This document shows positions 23,323 to 42,265 of a stretch of 64,000 nucleotides of DNA, one piece after another. Source of the DNA: Pycnopodia helianthoides (taxonomy: Eukaryota > Echinodermata > Asteroidea > Forcipulatida > Asteriidae); contig CM063254.1 in NCBI GenBank assembly GCA_032158295.1, positions 992,001 to 1,056,000 on the forward strand, in the 5' to 3' direction. Each line of letters opens with the position of its first letter. The stretch's first letter is position 1. The notes beneath the pieces were generated by a model. It was given only the letters and a program-made list of their open reading frames with translations. It had not been told where the DNA came from and ran no database searches. A program made the translations under genes and the position numbers.

Positions 23323-26300
23323 TCCCTAACCTTTCCACTTGGGAATGGTTTAATGGGTGTGGTTTGTGGCAAGCCACATTTGCTTGTATGACAAGCTGAA
23401 AGTAATCCACCTCCAACTCCTTAGAGATGTGATTTTATATACAAAGCAGATCCGTTACAAAGTCCAAAGATCAGGAGAAAAGCCACATATGTTTGGTGTT
23501 TGGTCTTAAATACCAAATAATGTTTTTTTGACCCAAGAGAGCACTATGGAGAGAAATTACTTTTACATTTTATCGTAATTGTTTATCATGTTTTATTTCA
23601 AGATTTGAACTCATGAGACAGTTATATAACAATAATTGGTATTTGAAACATCTGTTAAATTTTTTTGTATTACTTCCCTTGCACTGATATGAATTATACT
23701 GATTACAATCAAACCAAAGAGATACCAGACTATGTTACATCATTTCAGTTGTTATGAAAAAGGTATGATAAAACAATCGTTTATAGTTTACAAAAAAAGG
23801 AAGAAGAAAACAGTGGGAAGGCAATTTGGAAAAACAGTTTTTACTCTTTAAAACATAGCGTTTTTTTGTTGAAACTTTTCTAGGTTTGAAGTCATAACAG
23901 TCTAATTGTATAATTGATGGTCTCAAGAGTTGACATATTTTGTAACCACAAATACATCATCTCAGAGTATATTTGATTATTTTCAACGAGTGCTCATAGC
24001 AGTTTGGTTTGAGGTTCCGTTCGGTTAGTTTATGACCAGACAAGAGCGGAAATAGAAATTGAATTGTTGTAGCAGCGCCTTGTTACGAACCCTGACCTCA
24101 ATGCACACCTCGGAGGTTAACGTCTGTATTGGAGGTGGTTGGAGGAGTGAATGACTAAGAAGGGAACTATATCATGCCCAGGTCAAGACGATAAAAACTT
24201 TAAAATAATCCACCTGTTTCCATCAGTTTAAATGGCCAAGCCCATTGATGCTTAGGCCATGCGATATGAACAGTAATTGGTAGAGCTTTTCTAGGCAGAC
24301 TTTTAGTAGGAGTGCCAGATATATTGCCAACTACAATTTTATAGATTTGGTCAGTTTTCTGCCTGGGGGCTGCAAGTCAACCAAAGTCAGGCGTCTCATT
24401 TATAAGCCGAGCACTTGAATGGGGGTGATTGTAACGGGTTGGGTAAAACTTACTCCTCGCAATATGGTTTTTATCATCCCAAGTCAAACCGCAGTCGGTG
24501 AAGGTGTATGTGACACTACATCAAGGGTGTGTTTTACCTGTGTGACTCCCTCGGATGTTGGGAGTTTGGATTTCTTTGAAGTGCCGAGGTCTTGTCAGGT
24601 GTAGATGAAACTTAATTGTAACCACTTGGTGTAAACTACCAACCCTGCTGTGACTTGGATAAAGCTTCTATTGAACACCATAACTCGGAGGTCATGGTGT
24701 TGGGTGTAATGCTTACGGCACTGTCATGTTCAAGAGAGACTCCTTGTGTCTTGTGGGTCATTAGACCGTACCCTGATGTATCTCAAACCCAACCCTATCA
24801 TTATTGTGGAGGCACGGGTAGGGGGTCAAGACAAGATGGTGGTAAGAGTAGAAGTTGGTCAGAGATTACTGAAGGGGTAGATGAGATGATCAATTGAAGT
24901 CTGCTAACCCCAGCTGTGAGGTTATGTCTTAGTGGATTCCTAGGCAATCTCCTTCACCCCACCTCCATGGGGATCACAGACAAGGGAGTGGGTGCGAATG
25001 GCCTATATTACAATTTCTCAGTCCTAGCCCAATACATACTCGGTTGTTGTGGGCTTTCTGGTCTGTCAAGACAAACTTCCTCTGATATCGAGTCCCAGTA
25101 CTCCTCCAGGTTCACCTTGCGGCAATGTTGACACTATCGACAGGGTGCATTGAGACGACAACAAAGGCTCGAGTCTAGGTTAAGTAGTGTTTGAATTGTA
25201 CACTGATGCCAAGGGTACCCGAGGCTCAGTATGTTGTATGACACAACGGAAAGGGTTAGCATGAGGTAACGTTAATCCTGGAGTAAGGCATTAGCTTCCC
25301 GCAGGGTGAGCTGGTATATCTGGCTGGGTTCCGATACCTTATGTTGAGACTTCTTGGAATATATTTCATTGGAGTCCGGTAACAAATAGAACGAGGCAGG
25401 TAAAAAACATCGTGAACGTATTGTATGGGAAAAGGGAAAGTGGTTAATACCCACGTGCTGGTGAGGGGTTACTGGTTTTTCTTGGTATATCTTAGTCAGA
25501 CAGTGGGATATTTTAGTTGTCTTCAACTGGATTGGAGTTAAGACATGAGGGGACATTGACCTAACTTGTTGCCCAATGAATCCATGGATTGTTTAGGCTG
25601 CAATTGGGTCGTAAAAAATATCAGACTGAAAAATATTGCAGTGTTATTTTAAGAATGACTCTGCTCAGACGACTTTTTTGATTTCTGGGAAATTCTTTGT
25701 CTTTGCTTCTATTGTTTACAGATTAGAGTTACCTCTGACCCATAAGAAAGTTGCAAAACCTTGGTTTTTGTGTTTCCGTTATGGCTTCTATCAAGTTCAG
25801 GTTCTAACCTTTTCCTCTTTCTACATAACTGTTTTTCCAGATTTCTGCCCCGGGACTAATCCATTTCTCTTTGTGAAAGAAAATTATTTAGTTAATCCTC
25901 CATTTAATTTAATGGAACCTAGGGATTGGTTTATTTAATAATCAGGTTTCTTTATCATTTTGGGGTATTTGTACTCGATGTGTGCTAATTGTTGCTGGAA
26001 AATGGATTTCCACAGAGATTCTGTGAAAGAATTCTAAAGAGAAGGGAATTGAAAATTTGAAGTAAACAGTTGACATTAATATTTAATATTACAGTCAAAC
26101 TTCTTTACGATAATAATTGTTGAATAATATTTGCTTTATTAAAGCATAGCAGTTATTTTTGTACATGTGTTGTAATTCCATGATGCAATAAATTATATTT
26201 TCTACAATAAATCATGACACCAAACAATATTTTAGTTTTCATTATTTCTGGGAGTCAATAAATGAATAAAATAATATGTTTGACTAACTCTGCTTGGAAT

Positions 26301-27123
26301 GATCTATCATTTAATATTCCGTACTAGTATTTTTATTTCCTCAATGAAACACTCCGGGAATAACTTGAAGGCTGAATTCTTTTCAAGAAACTCTGAAATC
26401 ATTGTGAAAATCACAAGCTGCTTGTGAATCATTGACAACAGACACATCTTTTAAATTATTATTTTCGCCTAATTCCATAGAGATTTTGGATACTGTTCAA
26501 TCTGCTGCTTTTATGTAATACCCTTTTTCACCTTTTCTTGCTTTTGCGCTTTTGGGAGACATCCACAGAGAAACTTTATTATTGGAGCAAGTGCCATGAG
26601 CACCTTTCTGAATAATGACACTATAGAAGACGTCATTATTATAATTATCTATACCATATTTGTGTTAAGCTCAACATTATTGAGCTAGTCAATTTATTTC
26701 TAGGAAAGATTAAAACACTTGCGGAAAAATTGCTACAAAAATTACCTGCGGCCGATTTTATGAAAAGCTAGATGCGTCTTGGGATGAGTAATTTGTCTCA
26801 AGTCATACTAAATCTTGGGATTAGAAGAGGTTGGTGAAATTGACTGCTGAAACCAGTCACAGTGTGATTTGGGTCAATATTTTGCAAGTCTAGTGACAAG
26901 GTTTATTATCAAATTAATAGCTAATGATACAGTTTTACTTTCCGTGTACACTTTTTCCAAATCTTAATTATGTGTTGATGAAATTACTTACAAGATGTTT
27001 GGTACTTAATAGCAGGCACAATATTTTGCCCTTGGATAAAAGTAGAAACAATTTGAGTACAAGGGCTGACCTACATGTACATATGGTGTAGGCTTATTTT
27101 AAATAGAATTTGAAGGCTTTTTA

Positions 27124-27514
27124 TTAAAGGAACATTACCGAATTAGTTTTTGCTAACAAAACAGTTGCTGGCAGTGTAAGCACTTTATTTAATCCACCAT
27201 ATACAGAAACTGACAAACCTGTACAAGTTTGAGATCGATCGGCCATCTGGGTCACAAGAAAATAGTGAAAAACCGATTACACATTTGCATGAAATCATAT
27301 AGATTCAACAAATGAATAAAACGATCACTGAGCGATAAACTCCAATCGGAAAATTAGTTTATTCCTTTCTCATCAAATATGGCATTTCAGACAGAAATAT
27401 TTCAAGGGATGTTTTCTACTATCATCATCATTAGACTGTAAGTTTTATGTAAATCTGTGATCAAAAGTATATTTTACAATTTTTTTCTTACCAATTCTGT
27501 AATGTTCCTTTAAA
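27124..27514 (-). mobile_element. MITE family E, copy 3
   Basis: Inverted relative to copies 1 and 2, with the same terminal repeats and the GTTTGAGATCGATCGGCC interior. Confidence 0.9.
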
Positions 27515-27661
27515 CAAAATTGTGATTTTGCCGATGAGGGCAAACAAAAGAAGAAAAGAAAACCGAGAAGGAAGAAGATCATGCCTTTAATAGATGATAA
27601 ATTTGCATAAATTGTTGCGGTATCCACGGCTAAAACATGGAATTTGAACTGCCTACCGGGC

Positions 27662-27737
27662 AACCTTTGTGGTCTAGTTGGTAAGACATCTGCTCTGGTA
27701 TGGCAAAGGTCATGGGTTCAAATCTCACCCGAGTAAC
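27662..27737 (+). mobile_element. tRNA-derived SINE head (family C), copy 1
   Basis: A box-like TGGTCTAGTTGGTAAGACAT and B box GGGTTCAAATCTC. A matching head on the other strand lies at 47661-47735, followed in both by CCTGTGGATTTTT..CACAG. Stems are imperfect, so a SINE is more likely than a tRNA gene. Confidence 0.65.
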
Positions 27738-28233
27738 ATGCCTGTGGATTTTGTTCACAGAAATCGGGAAGTTACTAAGTATGCAGTGTTTTGCATGCAT
27801 CGGTGTTTGGGTAAAAACCAAATAATATAATATCATGCCAGTTTTATAGAATTGTTCATCTTTGTTTCCTTTCAGATGAAAACAACATGTTAAAAAAGAA
27901 GAACTTCAAAACTTTCATTAAAGAGGGGGAGGGGGTTGGGTTGGTAACTGCATTTACCTCTGGCTCAAACAGAAAGAACCCTAGTTGACCAGTTTTCTCA
28001 AGCTTCCCACAATAACTCATTGTGCTTGGCATGGCAATATATCACCCCAAGAGGGCGCTTCACTAAAATGAAAAGCCAGTTTGCACTGATTATTGGTCTA
28101 CCATCATATCTACATGTACATAAAGTGGTGTTGTGGTCAACTGAATAGCAAAGACAGTGAGTTAACTTTGGTTTTATATGCAATCTTAATTAATAACTCT
28201 AGCAAGATTCTTGGTTATCTTTTGACTGATTTC

Positions 28234-35443
<7,210 letters not shown>

Positions 35444-35612
35444 TTTGTCGCTCTGGAGGAAAACAAATGGACAGCGCCCTCTAGCGCGCTTTCAATAATG
35501 AGCTTGAAAAAGAAACATGGCGAACATTCCGAAAGTGAAAGAAGTGTGAACATCTTCCTTTTTCAACGGAAGTCGAAATGTTCTCAATGTCTTCAGAAGG
35601 TTTTAACGGACA
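35444..35612. promoter_or_regulatory. Divergent promoter between STX18 and ERI1
   Basis: The STX18 start codon (35443, minus) and the first ATG of the ERI1 candidate exon (35613, plus) are only about 170 bases apart and point away from each other, so one short region should drive both genes. It contains a GC-rich block CAGCGCCCTCTAGCGCGC at 35472-35489 that resembles a CTCF core on the minus strand. Two ATGs upstream of the ERI1 exon open short out-of-frame reading frames, at 35517 (MANIPKVKEV then stop) and 35579. If transcription starts upstream of them they would act as uORFs. No TATA box is evident. The promoter role is inferred from gene layout. Confidence 0.6.
35472..35486 (-). promoter_or_regulatory. 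CTCF-like motif in the STX18/ERI1 promoter
   Basis: The minus strand reads CGCTAGAGGGCGCTG, close to the conserved animal CTCF core (CCACTAGGGGGCGC type). Position between two divergent genes fits an insulator or promoter-bound architectural factor. Match is by eye; binding is inferred. Confidence 0.4.
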
Positions 35613-35882
35613 ATGTTCACCAATAACTTATGTATTCTGGGTGGAAGTCTTTTCGTCGGATTTGCAGTGATTTTTGTCGTGTATAAGCTTGTGTTCATGA
35701 GGAAAAACTCGTCGGGGGTTAACTCAACGTCGTTGGGTTCCCATTTGCAAGCAATTTTTGGTGGTGGACAATTGTCAGGAACATTTGGCAGTATGGCGAT
35801 GGCTGACTGGCAGAGAAAACCAGAACTTCCTACTGAAATACAAGGTCAAGGGAAGGAATACGTCAGTGCACCAGACATGAAA
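35613..35882 (+). CDS. Candidate ERI1 first exon with a transmembrane segment
   Basis: An open frame of 90 codons ends at a usable donor (ATGAAA/GTAGGT) in phase 0, matching the phase-0 acceptor of the ERI1 SAP exon at 37353. Residues about 6-28 (LCILGGSLFVGFAVIFVVYK) are hydrophobic and followed by basic residues, which predicts a membrane anchor. Human ERI1 has no such segment. A start at the internal Met codon at 35793 or 35799 (MADWQRKPELPTE) would skip the anchor. It could also be the first exon of a different small membrane protein. No similarity to a named protein was recognised. Confidence 0.5.
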
Positions 35883-38800
35883 GTAGGTTATTGAAGAGGA
35901 AGCACTCGACTGACATTTTGTTTCTGAACTTCAGAAGTTATTTTATAAAATTGTTATTAAAAATGATTTTGCCAAGTTAATAATAAGACAAATTTAGACA
36001 AATTTATTCACTTTATTGCAGGCCTGATGCTTCATCAAGGGCTAGGGCATCAGGCTTTTTCTCCTTGCTATAAATGCACCTGCTGTCATAGCTGTATGGA
36101 TTGGTAGCCCCTACTCCTAGAATTATGAGGTTCCATGAACCTCATAGAGGTCCATGTACAAACTACAATACAAAACTTTTTTTCATTTACGTTTCTGCAC
36201 CTGGAGTTCTCATTTGAAATCGGATCTCACCAAAATTAGGCTCTACGTGTTCCTTGGAATCTCATTGAGCGTTGCATGGGTCAAGAAAATCCACTCCGCA
36301 AATTTAAAATTGTTAAAAAGCAATAAATTCTTACCGTCATTCCCAGTCCTCTTCAAACAGTGTGAGTGTTATAACAAATATGGTGCTTGCTGCGCTCGCA
36401 AAGGTCTACTGAACAAACTGGTACTCCGCGCGCAGCAACGCTGGTCCCGGCAACTGTAGGTTGGTTTTGTACACACATCATGTGACTCCAGCGCCATATT
36501 TGTTATAACACTCACACTGTTTGAAAGGACTGGGAATGACGGTAAGAATTTATTGCTTTTTAACAATTTTAAATTTGCGGAGTGGATTTTCTTGACCCAT
36601 GCAACGCTCAATGAGATTCCAAGGAACACGTAGAGCCTAATTTTGGCGAGATCCGATTTCAAATGAGAACTCCAGGTGCAGAAACGTAAATGAAAAAAAG
36701 TTTTGTATTGTAGTTTGTACATGGACCTCTATGAGGTTCTGGAACTCATATGAGTCATGGAACCTCATAATTCTAGGATAGGTAGCCCCATAAAGTTAGC
36801 CCCATGAATAGGACATGCCATGTAGGGCCAATCCACTCCTTATCCTTGGCCCTAGCACCATGGCATTGCAAACCTAGTACTTTTCGCCCTATGAGATTTT
36901 TAATCCACAAAGATCTAGATCGTGAAACTTACAGATCGAGTGCCACTGTGCTCGTAGACAGCCAGACTGCTGGAATTTATTTTAAAAACATCACACGTTT
37001 TTGGTGAAAATCAAATGATTTTCTAGAGTGAACTTTCTAGAGTGAACCGTCCATTTAATTCAGTTTGGAAAAGTTTGGGATAATATTAAGAGCCATCCTG
37101 AAGACAAGCAGAGTATTTGAAACGTCAAGACCACACCAGTTCTTCTCAGAACCAACACTTCTTCCAAAAGAGTTTTATCATGGTTGTACCCGCAAGTTTA
37201 CTACTCTAGTTTTTCTTATGATCCACAGCATGCAAAGCTTCAAACATAACTTAACACGTCCTCCGATGTCAAGTGGGTAATCAATCCTTACAAGGGAAAG
37301 TGTGAACAACCAAACAACCAAATTATATCCAATATTAAATTTCACCCTACAGAATAGTTCCCTGACTTATCCAGACACAAAGTTTGTGAAGGATCTGAGG
37401 AATCCAATCTACCGAGCCATCTCCAGGCAGAATGGTGAAATCAACAGAATGAGCAAAGAACAGATGAAATCCAAGCTGGCTGAGCTAAGTCTCAATACCA
37501 GGTATGAAGAAGTCCCGCTGTGACATCACAGGCTTACTGTAACAGCGCCCTCTAGTGAAGAGTGGTAGAGAGAAGTACCGTAATTTTGGGACTATCTGCC
37601 CGGAATATTAACGGCAGCACCGGAAAATCTTTGATTATGTTTTTAAGCAAAGCATTGTTTACCACAAACCAGCTTCATGCAGAAAACATTATATACATAA
37701 TTGAATAAAAATTGAATCAGGGATAAAGAATATCATTTGATTTTACACAGATGTATGAGAATCCGTCTGCTCAGTGTTTTCCAGAGTCTTGAGAAGAAAA
37801 AACTATCTTGAGGCAACTCAACTTGGATTCAAACCGACAACTTTAATGGATGATGAAGGTTCCACTCAGGGGCCAGTGTTTATAATCACCTATATTTCTT
37901 TTTCTATACTGCAGTGGAATCGGTGAAATCATGCGCACAAGGTTAAAGACTTACTATAAGAATCACCTCATGGGTCAGGATGGCTTGGAAACAGCGTGCA
38001 CACAGCGTAACTATGACTACCTTTGTGTGATTGATTTTGAGGCAACTGTGAAGAACCAACTCCTATTGATTATATCCAGGAGATAATAGAGTTTCCCATC
38101 GTACTGGTCAACACAAAAACCATGAAAATTGTGAGTTGCCATCAATCAGACGTTTTAGATTTTGATTCTAAACAGAGAAGTTTCTCCTGAATCTATACCA
38201 TGCAGTCACAGAATTACTCGGAGGCCATGGTCAGTGCCCTTTCAAAAGTTTCCCATAGACTTTCAGTTTTTTCAATGGAAGTGCCCTTTGCAAATTACAA
38301 AGAGAAACCAACTATGGTTTTAACCATTTAAGGTTTCCATGGCGTGCTGAGGCGACTGGTCCAAGCGCACTGGACTAAAGCTCTGGCGTTTCTGATCAGC
38401 AGAGTGTGGGTTCGAGTCCCGGTCTTGACACTTGTGTCCTTAAGCAAGACACTAAACCACTATTGCTTCATCCTTCCGATGGAATGTAAAGCCGTAGTTC
38501 CTGTGTGTTGTGTAATGCATGTAAAAGAACCCAGTCAAGGGTTTGCCCCGGTGTTTCTAGCAGTGGCTGCTGTATGTGCCGCAGCACCTTGTAAACCATT
38601 ATCAAGGTGATACATAAAAGGGTTTCTAATTGAAAAATTTCAAAACCTGTCTTAATGTTTCTCTTTGTTCAAGCTCCTTGAGTACCTTATATTGGTAGAT
38701 AGCGCACCATATAAGACTTTGTTATTATTATTATTACTATTATTATTATTAAAGTTGGGAAGGTAGTGCATTCTGCTCTACCATCCAGTCTCTTAGAGGA

Positions 38801-40999
38801 TGATATCCGTCCTTACATCCTTGCAAACTGTGAGGGGGTAACCCTATTTCAGCCCCAGGAGTAGTGGCAACATGCCCCTGTGACAGTTGATTTGGGTCGA
38901 CAGCCCAAATCAGTTTTATGTGTAGCGCTCACCTTTTCAAATTATTTCATTAAGTTATTTTGAATTGCCGTCTTCCTTTAGTGCCTTTCCTCTTTGTGTT
39001 GTATTAAAGTCCCATTATGTAGACAACTTAGGTTGGCAAAGGTTTGTGATCCAAAAAACTCCTAGAGTACAAAGTATTTGGAATGTGGGTATTTTATTAA
39101 ATCTTTCTATATTTTGACATTAATTTCCTTTTTTATTCCAACAGGAGGACAAGTTTGATTCCTTCATCAAGCCATTATTAAATCCGAAGCTTTCAAAGTT
39201 TTGTAAAGATCTTACAAGTATTACTCAGGTATTTTCTACATTATTTTTCTTGTTAGGGCAAGGTCCGACTTGGTGGCTACGGCTCTGATTACGGCTGGAT
39301 TCGTTGCGTCATTATGTGTTGAAGTACAGGACGTCCCTTAGCAACAGTCATAGCTGTAGCCATAGCCGCCAATTCGGACCTAGCCCTATTCGGAGTAACA
39401 TTTCAGGTTTATAAATCACCAGGGTTCAATTTCACAAAGAGCTAAGATTGAGCTTAAGATGTGACTTAATTGCTAAGCAAAGTGTGATGTCAAGATACAA
39501 ATCACTGCAGCAATACTTTCAAATTATCTTAGTGTTTTTTTAAATAAAGCCCAGAATTACTTTAATATGAATGTTCGCTGTGTTTATTCTTCACGACACT
39601 CTTGGCTAAGATATTTAATTCTAAAAACCATGTAATTTCAGTAGGTTTGCTTGTGCGGTAAGAAACCATGCAGCCACTCATGTGCAGTCCAACAGTCTTA
39701 ATCAAACACAAAACAAATCTGCCCTCTTACTTACCCATTTCACTCCTGGATGAAGGAAGAAAGGTTGAACACCTTAGTTTACGATCATGTAGCTCTACAT
39801 TTAAACCACCGTCATTGATAAAAAGATCAGCTTAATTGTTAAACCATTTAACTATCCATGACATTCTTTATTTTGTGCATTCCAAAAGAATGTAATTTCT
39901 CAAAATTAATATTTTTCTCAGAAACAAGTTGACCGAGCAGACACCTTCCCGATAGTCTTAAGCCGAGTCCACGAATGGATGAAGAGTAAAGGCCTGGGTC
40001 CAGAGCACAGTTTTATCATAGTAACAGATGGGTAAGTCAAGTCGTGGACCACTGAACAAAACCACGAGCAAATTTGAAAACAGTTTTTTAGTTTTACAAT
40101 TTGAATATTTTCCCCTGATTTTTTTCTTTTCAGGCCATGGGATATGAACATGTACCTCAATGTTCAGTGCAAATTAAGCCAAGTGCGATATCCATCCTAT
40201 GCACGTCAGTGGATTAACCTCTGCAAGACATTCAGTAATTTCTACAAGACCAAACGCATGTGCCTCAGGTAAATGTTGATATCAAAAACCCTAATCACAG
40301 AAGGTAGTTTTTGCAAAATGTTGTTATTATCTGCTACTGGCTCGCTTTTTTGGAGCATTGGATAAAGGCCAGATGGTTTGATGATATTCTAGAGAAGTTT
40401 TCTAATAGAGTGAACACCTTCCAGGGTAATGATCACAGCATTGTTGTTATCACCTCCTAGTTGCAGAGAAGCAACTATGGTTCAATTACTTTGTCAAGGA
40501 CTCAATTCAATGACCTGGGCTCGATTTCACAAAGAGTTCAGACTGATCGTAACTGCAAATCCATCGCAGTTGCTTAGCAAAGAGTGATGTCACAATACAA
40601 GTCACTATGGTAATACTGATAACTCATCTTAAGATGAATATTAGTGCTTGTGAAATCGACCCCAGGGCCCAATTTCATATCTAGCGGAAAGATACCGCAA
40701 CAAATTTGTTAAGCATTGTCCGTTTCTGTCCTGGATGTATTTATGTGAATAGCAACTCAAGTAATTTACTCTTAAGTTGATGATGATGAAGACCCAGGAC
40801 ACCTTTTCCTTTCTGATGGTTGATCATTTATTGAGATGTTCTTCTTTAATTTGACAGGAATATGCTTGGAGCATTGGAGATGGGATTCGATGGACGGCCA
40901 CATAGGGGTATTGATGATGCTATGAATATCGCCAACATTGCCATAAGGCTTATGGAAGATGGGTGTGAGCTTGAAGTCAATGATAGACTGTCTCAGTAG
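35613..40999 (+). CDS. ERI1: ERI1-type 3'-5' exoribonuclease (SAP + DEDDh)
   Basis: ERI1 trims the 3' ends of histone mRNA, 5.8S rRNA and small RNAs. Exons: 35613-35882 (candidate first exon), 37353-37501, 37915-38130, 39145-39228, 39922-40031, 40134-40268, 40858-40999 (TAG). SAP domain: INRMSKEQMKSKLAELSLNT continuing to MRTRLKTYYK. Exonuclease motifs: DFEAT (Asp and Glu, 38033-38041), VTDGPWDMNMYL (Asp), and GRPHRGIDDAMNIANIA with the catalytic His and last Asp, so the DEDDh set is complete. The product is about 368 aa from 35613, or about 308 aa from the internal MADWQRK start at 35793; human ERI1 is 349. Exon 3 has a one-base deficit after base 38047 (Thr-Cys-Glu expected, ACTGTG seen) that puts TAA and TAG in frame. 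The next exon is in phase only if a base is added, so I read this as a sequence error rather than a dead gene. The first exon encodes an unexpected membrane segment and is less certain than the rest. Confidence 0.9.
36116..36777. mobile_element. Foldback element, 660 bp with arms of about 260 bp
   Basis: The left arm (about 36116-36384) and right arm (about 36495-36777) are nearly perfect inverted repeats, beginning CCTAGAATTATGAGGTTCCA and ending with its complement. Both arms read MYKLQYKTFFHLRFCTWSSH on opposite strands, which is only the mirror of one sequence. The spacer is about 110 bases. It sits in the candidate ERI1 intron 1. No transposase. Confidence 0.9.
37543..37559 (-). promoter_or_regulatory. 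CTCF-like motif in ERI1 intron 2
   Basis: The minus strand reads TTCACTAGAGGGCGCTG, the best match in the window to the CTCF core. It lies 42 bases after the SAP exon. Weaker GAGGGCGCT copies are at 28051, 28584, 30890 and 54445. Assigned by eye only. Confidence 0.4.
38337..38752 (+). mobile_element. SINE family A, copy 3
   Basis: Head with GATCAGCAGAGTGTGGGTTC and GAGTCCCGG, body AAGCAAGACACTAAACCACT, tail TTATTATTATTA at 38722-38752. A second SINE body follows at once (38753). Confidence 0.85.
38753..38940 (+). mobile_element. Second SINE body joined to family A
   Basis: AAAGTTGGGAAGGTAGTGCA through AGCCCCAGGAGTAG to GACAGCCCAAATCAGTTT. The same body follows the tRNA-like head directly at 51249-51420, so this is a separate SINE module that lost its head or was joined here. 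Confidence 0.7.
39254..39389. mobile_element. MITE family L, copy 1
   Basis: The ends are TTAGGGCAAGGTCCGACTTG and the complement of AGGGCTAGGTCCGAATTGGC. About 135 bases, between ERI1 exons 4 and 5. Related copy at 42266-42397. Confidence 0.75.
40519..40668. mobile_element. Worn MITE with TCGATTTCACAAAGAG ends
   Basis: Begins GGCTCGATTTCACAAAGAG and ends CTTGTGAAATCGACCCC, an inverted pair. A similar start is at 39423. Related in style to family D. Confidence 0.65.
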
Positions 41000-41560
41000 C
41001 CACACCTTATAGTGACCACGCCCACAAAAACAAACACCTTAAAAGAACAACCTATGTACAGGATGAGCATCTCTTACATTGCAATCAGGCTGATGGAGGA
41101 CAGGTGTGAAGAGGAAGTCAATGGCAGCCTATCCAAGTAACCACACCTTCTATAAACCACGCCTGCTATCAACCACACCCACTATAAAAAACAAACCTTT
41201 AAGGTATGGCATTTGTACAGGAATCTACGTTTGAGCATCTCTTACATTGCAATCAGGCTGATGGAGGACAGGTGTGAAGAGGAAGTCAATGGCAGCCTAT
41301 CCAAGTAACCACACCTTTTGTAAACCACGCCCGCTATCAACTGCGCCCACTATAATAAAAAAAACCTTTAAGGTATGGCATTTGTACAGAAATCTACATT
41401 TGAATATCGCAACAGGCCTACGGATGACAGGTGTGTGGAGGACGTCATGAACAGCTGGCTCAGCAAACATGCCATCTGTAAACCACACCCTTATTAACCA
41501 CACCCACTATCAACCACGCCTACTATCAACCACACCCCCTCTTTGGGGAAGGAATGTCAT
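40930..41560 (+). repeat. 168-bp tandem duplication of the ERI1 coding tail
   Basis: The last about 75 coding bases of ERI1 (IANIAIRLMEDGCELEVNDRLSQ in three pieces, then the stop and a CCACACCTT tail) recur downstream with a period of 168 bases. Two good copies at 41065-41150 and 41233-41320 still read IAIRLMEDRCEEEVNGSLSK followed by a stop, and a decayed one sits at about 41395-41480. The copies lack a splice acceptor in the right place and follow the real stop, so they are probably 3' UTR. Short CCACACCC/ACCACGCC runs link them. Confidence 0.85.
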
Positions 41561-41971
41561 ATACAGCTAGGTCTGGAAGTACAACTCCCATCAATCAGAC
41601 GTCACTCCCTTGACAAAATCTCCAAAGTTGCTCGAAAGCATTTAATATTAAAATATTAAGTATTAAATTAAAGATAACATGCAGTTGTAAAAAAAGGGAC
41701 GTCAGAAAATAACAATCAACTCATTTTTTCAGGTTTATTCTTCCAATGTATTTGTATGAAATTTCTTACAAATGTTTAAAAATAGAAGTTGTTATCCAAG
41801 AAATTGATTAATTTTGGTTTAGAAGTTGTTGCTTGTTGTTAGTGCATTGTTTGCTGTGGAGGTTATGTCCCCTTAAATTTTAAGAAAAAATCTCTTGTCT
41901 GTCTAAAACGTCGTAGCGTGATGGTTTTTAATTTAATTTGAGCCCTCATACTCGTGTTATGGGTCTCTCTT

Positions 41972-42138
41972 GGACCCAATTTTATAGAGCTGCTTAGGCA
42001 CAAAAAGTAGCTAAGCAGAACAAAATTATGCTTAACAGATTAAGGTTACCAGCCAAAATACCTTGTCTAATGTTCAATTTGTGTCTTGCTCATTTCGCCT
42101 AAGCAGGAAATTGTTAAGCAGCTCTATGAAATTGCGCA
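41972..42138 (+). mobile_element. MITE family D
   Basis: Begins GGACCCAATTTTATAGAGCT and ends GCAGCTCTATGAAATTGCGC, with the family interior AAAAAGTAGCTAAGCAGAAC. Confidence 0.85.
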
Positions 42139-42265
42139 CTGGTGTGAATTTGGTAAGCAGTAAAGCTAGCTGCTGACTGGTGATTGTTTACTCAATAGTC
42201 TCACATTAAGGAGTACAATAACTCAAATCCTTATGGTGGGATTTCTCTCCAGCTGTGTCACTGTC

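Larger units (their letters stand above)
23323..28233. other. FUOM-STX18 intergenic region
   Basis: Tail-to-tail spacer of 4.9 kb. It contains the third family E MITE (27124-27514), a tRNA-like SINE head (27662-27737) and a GAGGGCGCT motif at 28051. I recognise no coding exon; the moderate open frames at 24419-25938 resemble no protein I know. Confidence 0.65.

Noticed and set aside
24419..25938. A cluster of 60-100 codon frames suggesting a gene between FUOM and STX18
   Set aside because: No shared domain, no consistent splice phases, and no similarity to a protein I know.
36154..36722. Two near-identical proteins MYKLQYKTFFHLRFC on opposite strands
   Set aside because: They are the two arms of the foldback element read outward-in, not duplicated genes.
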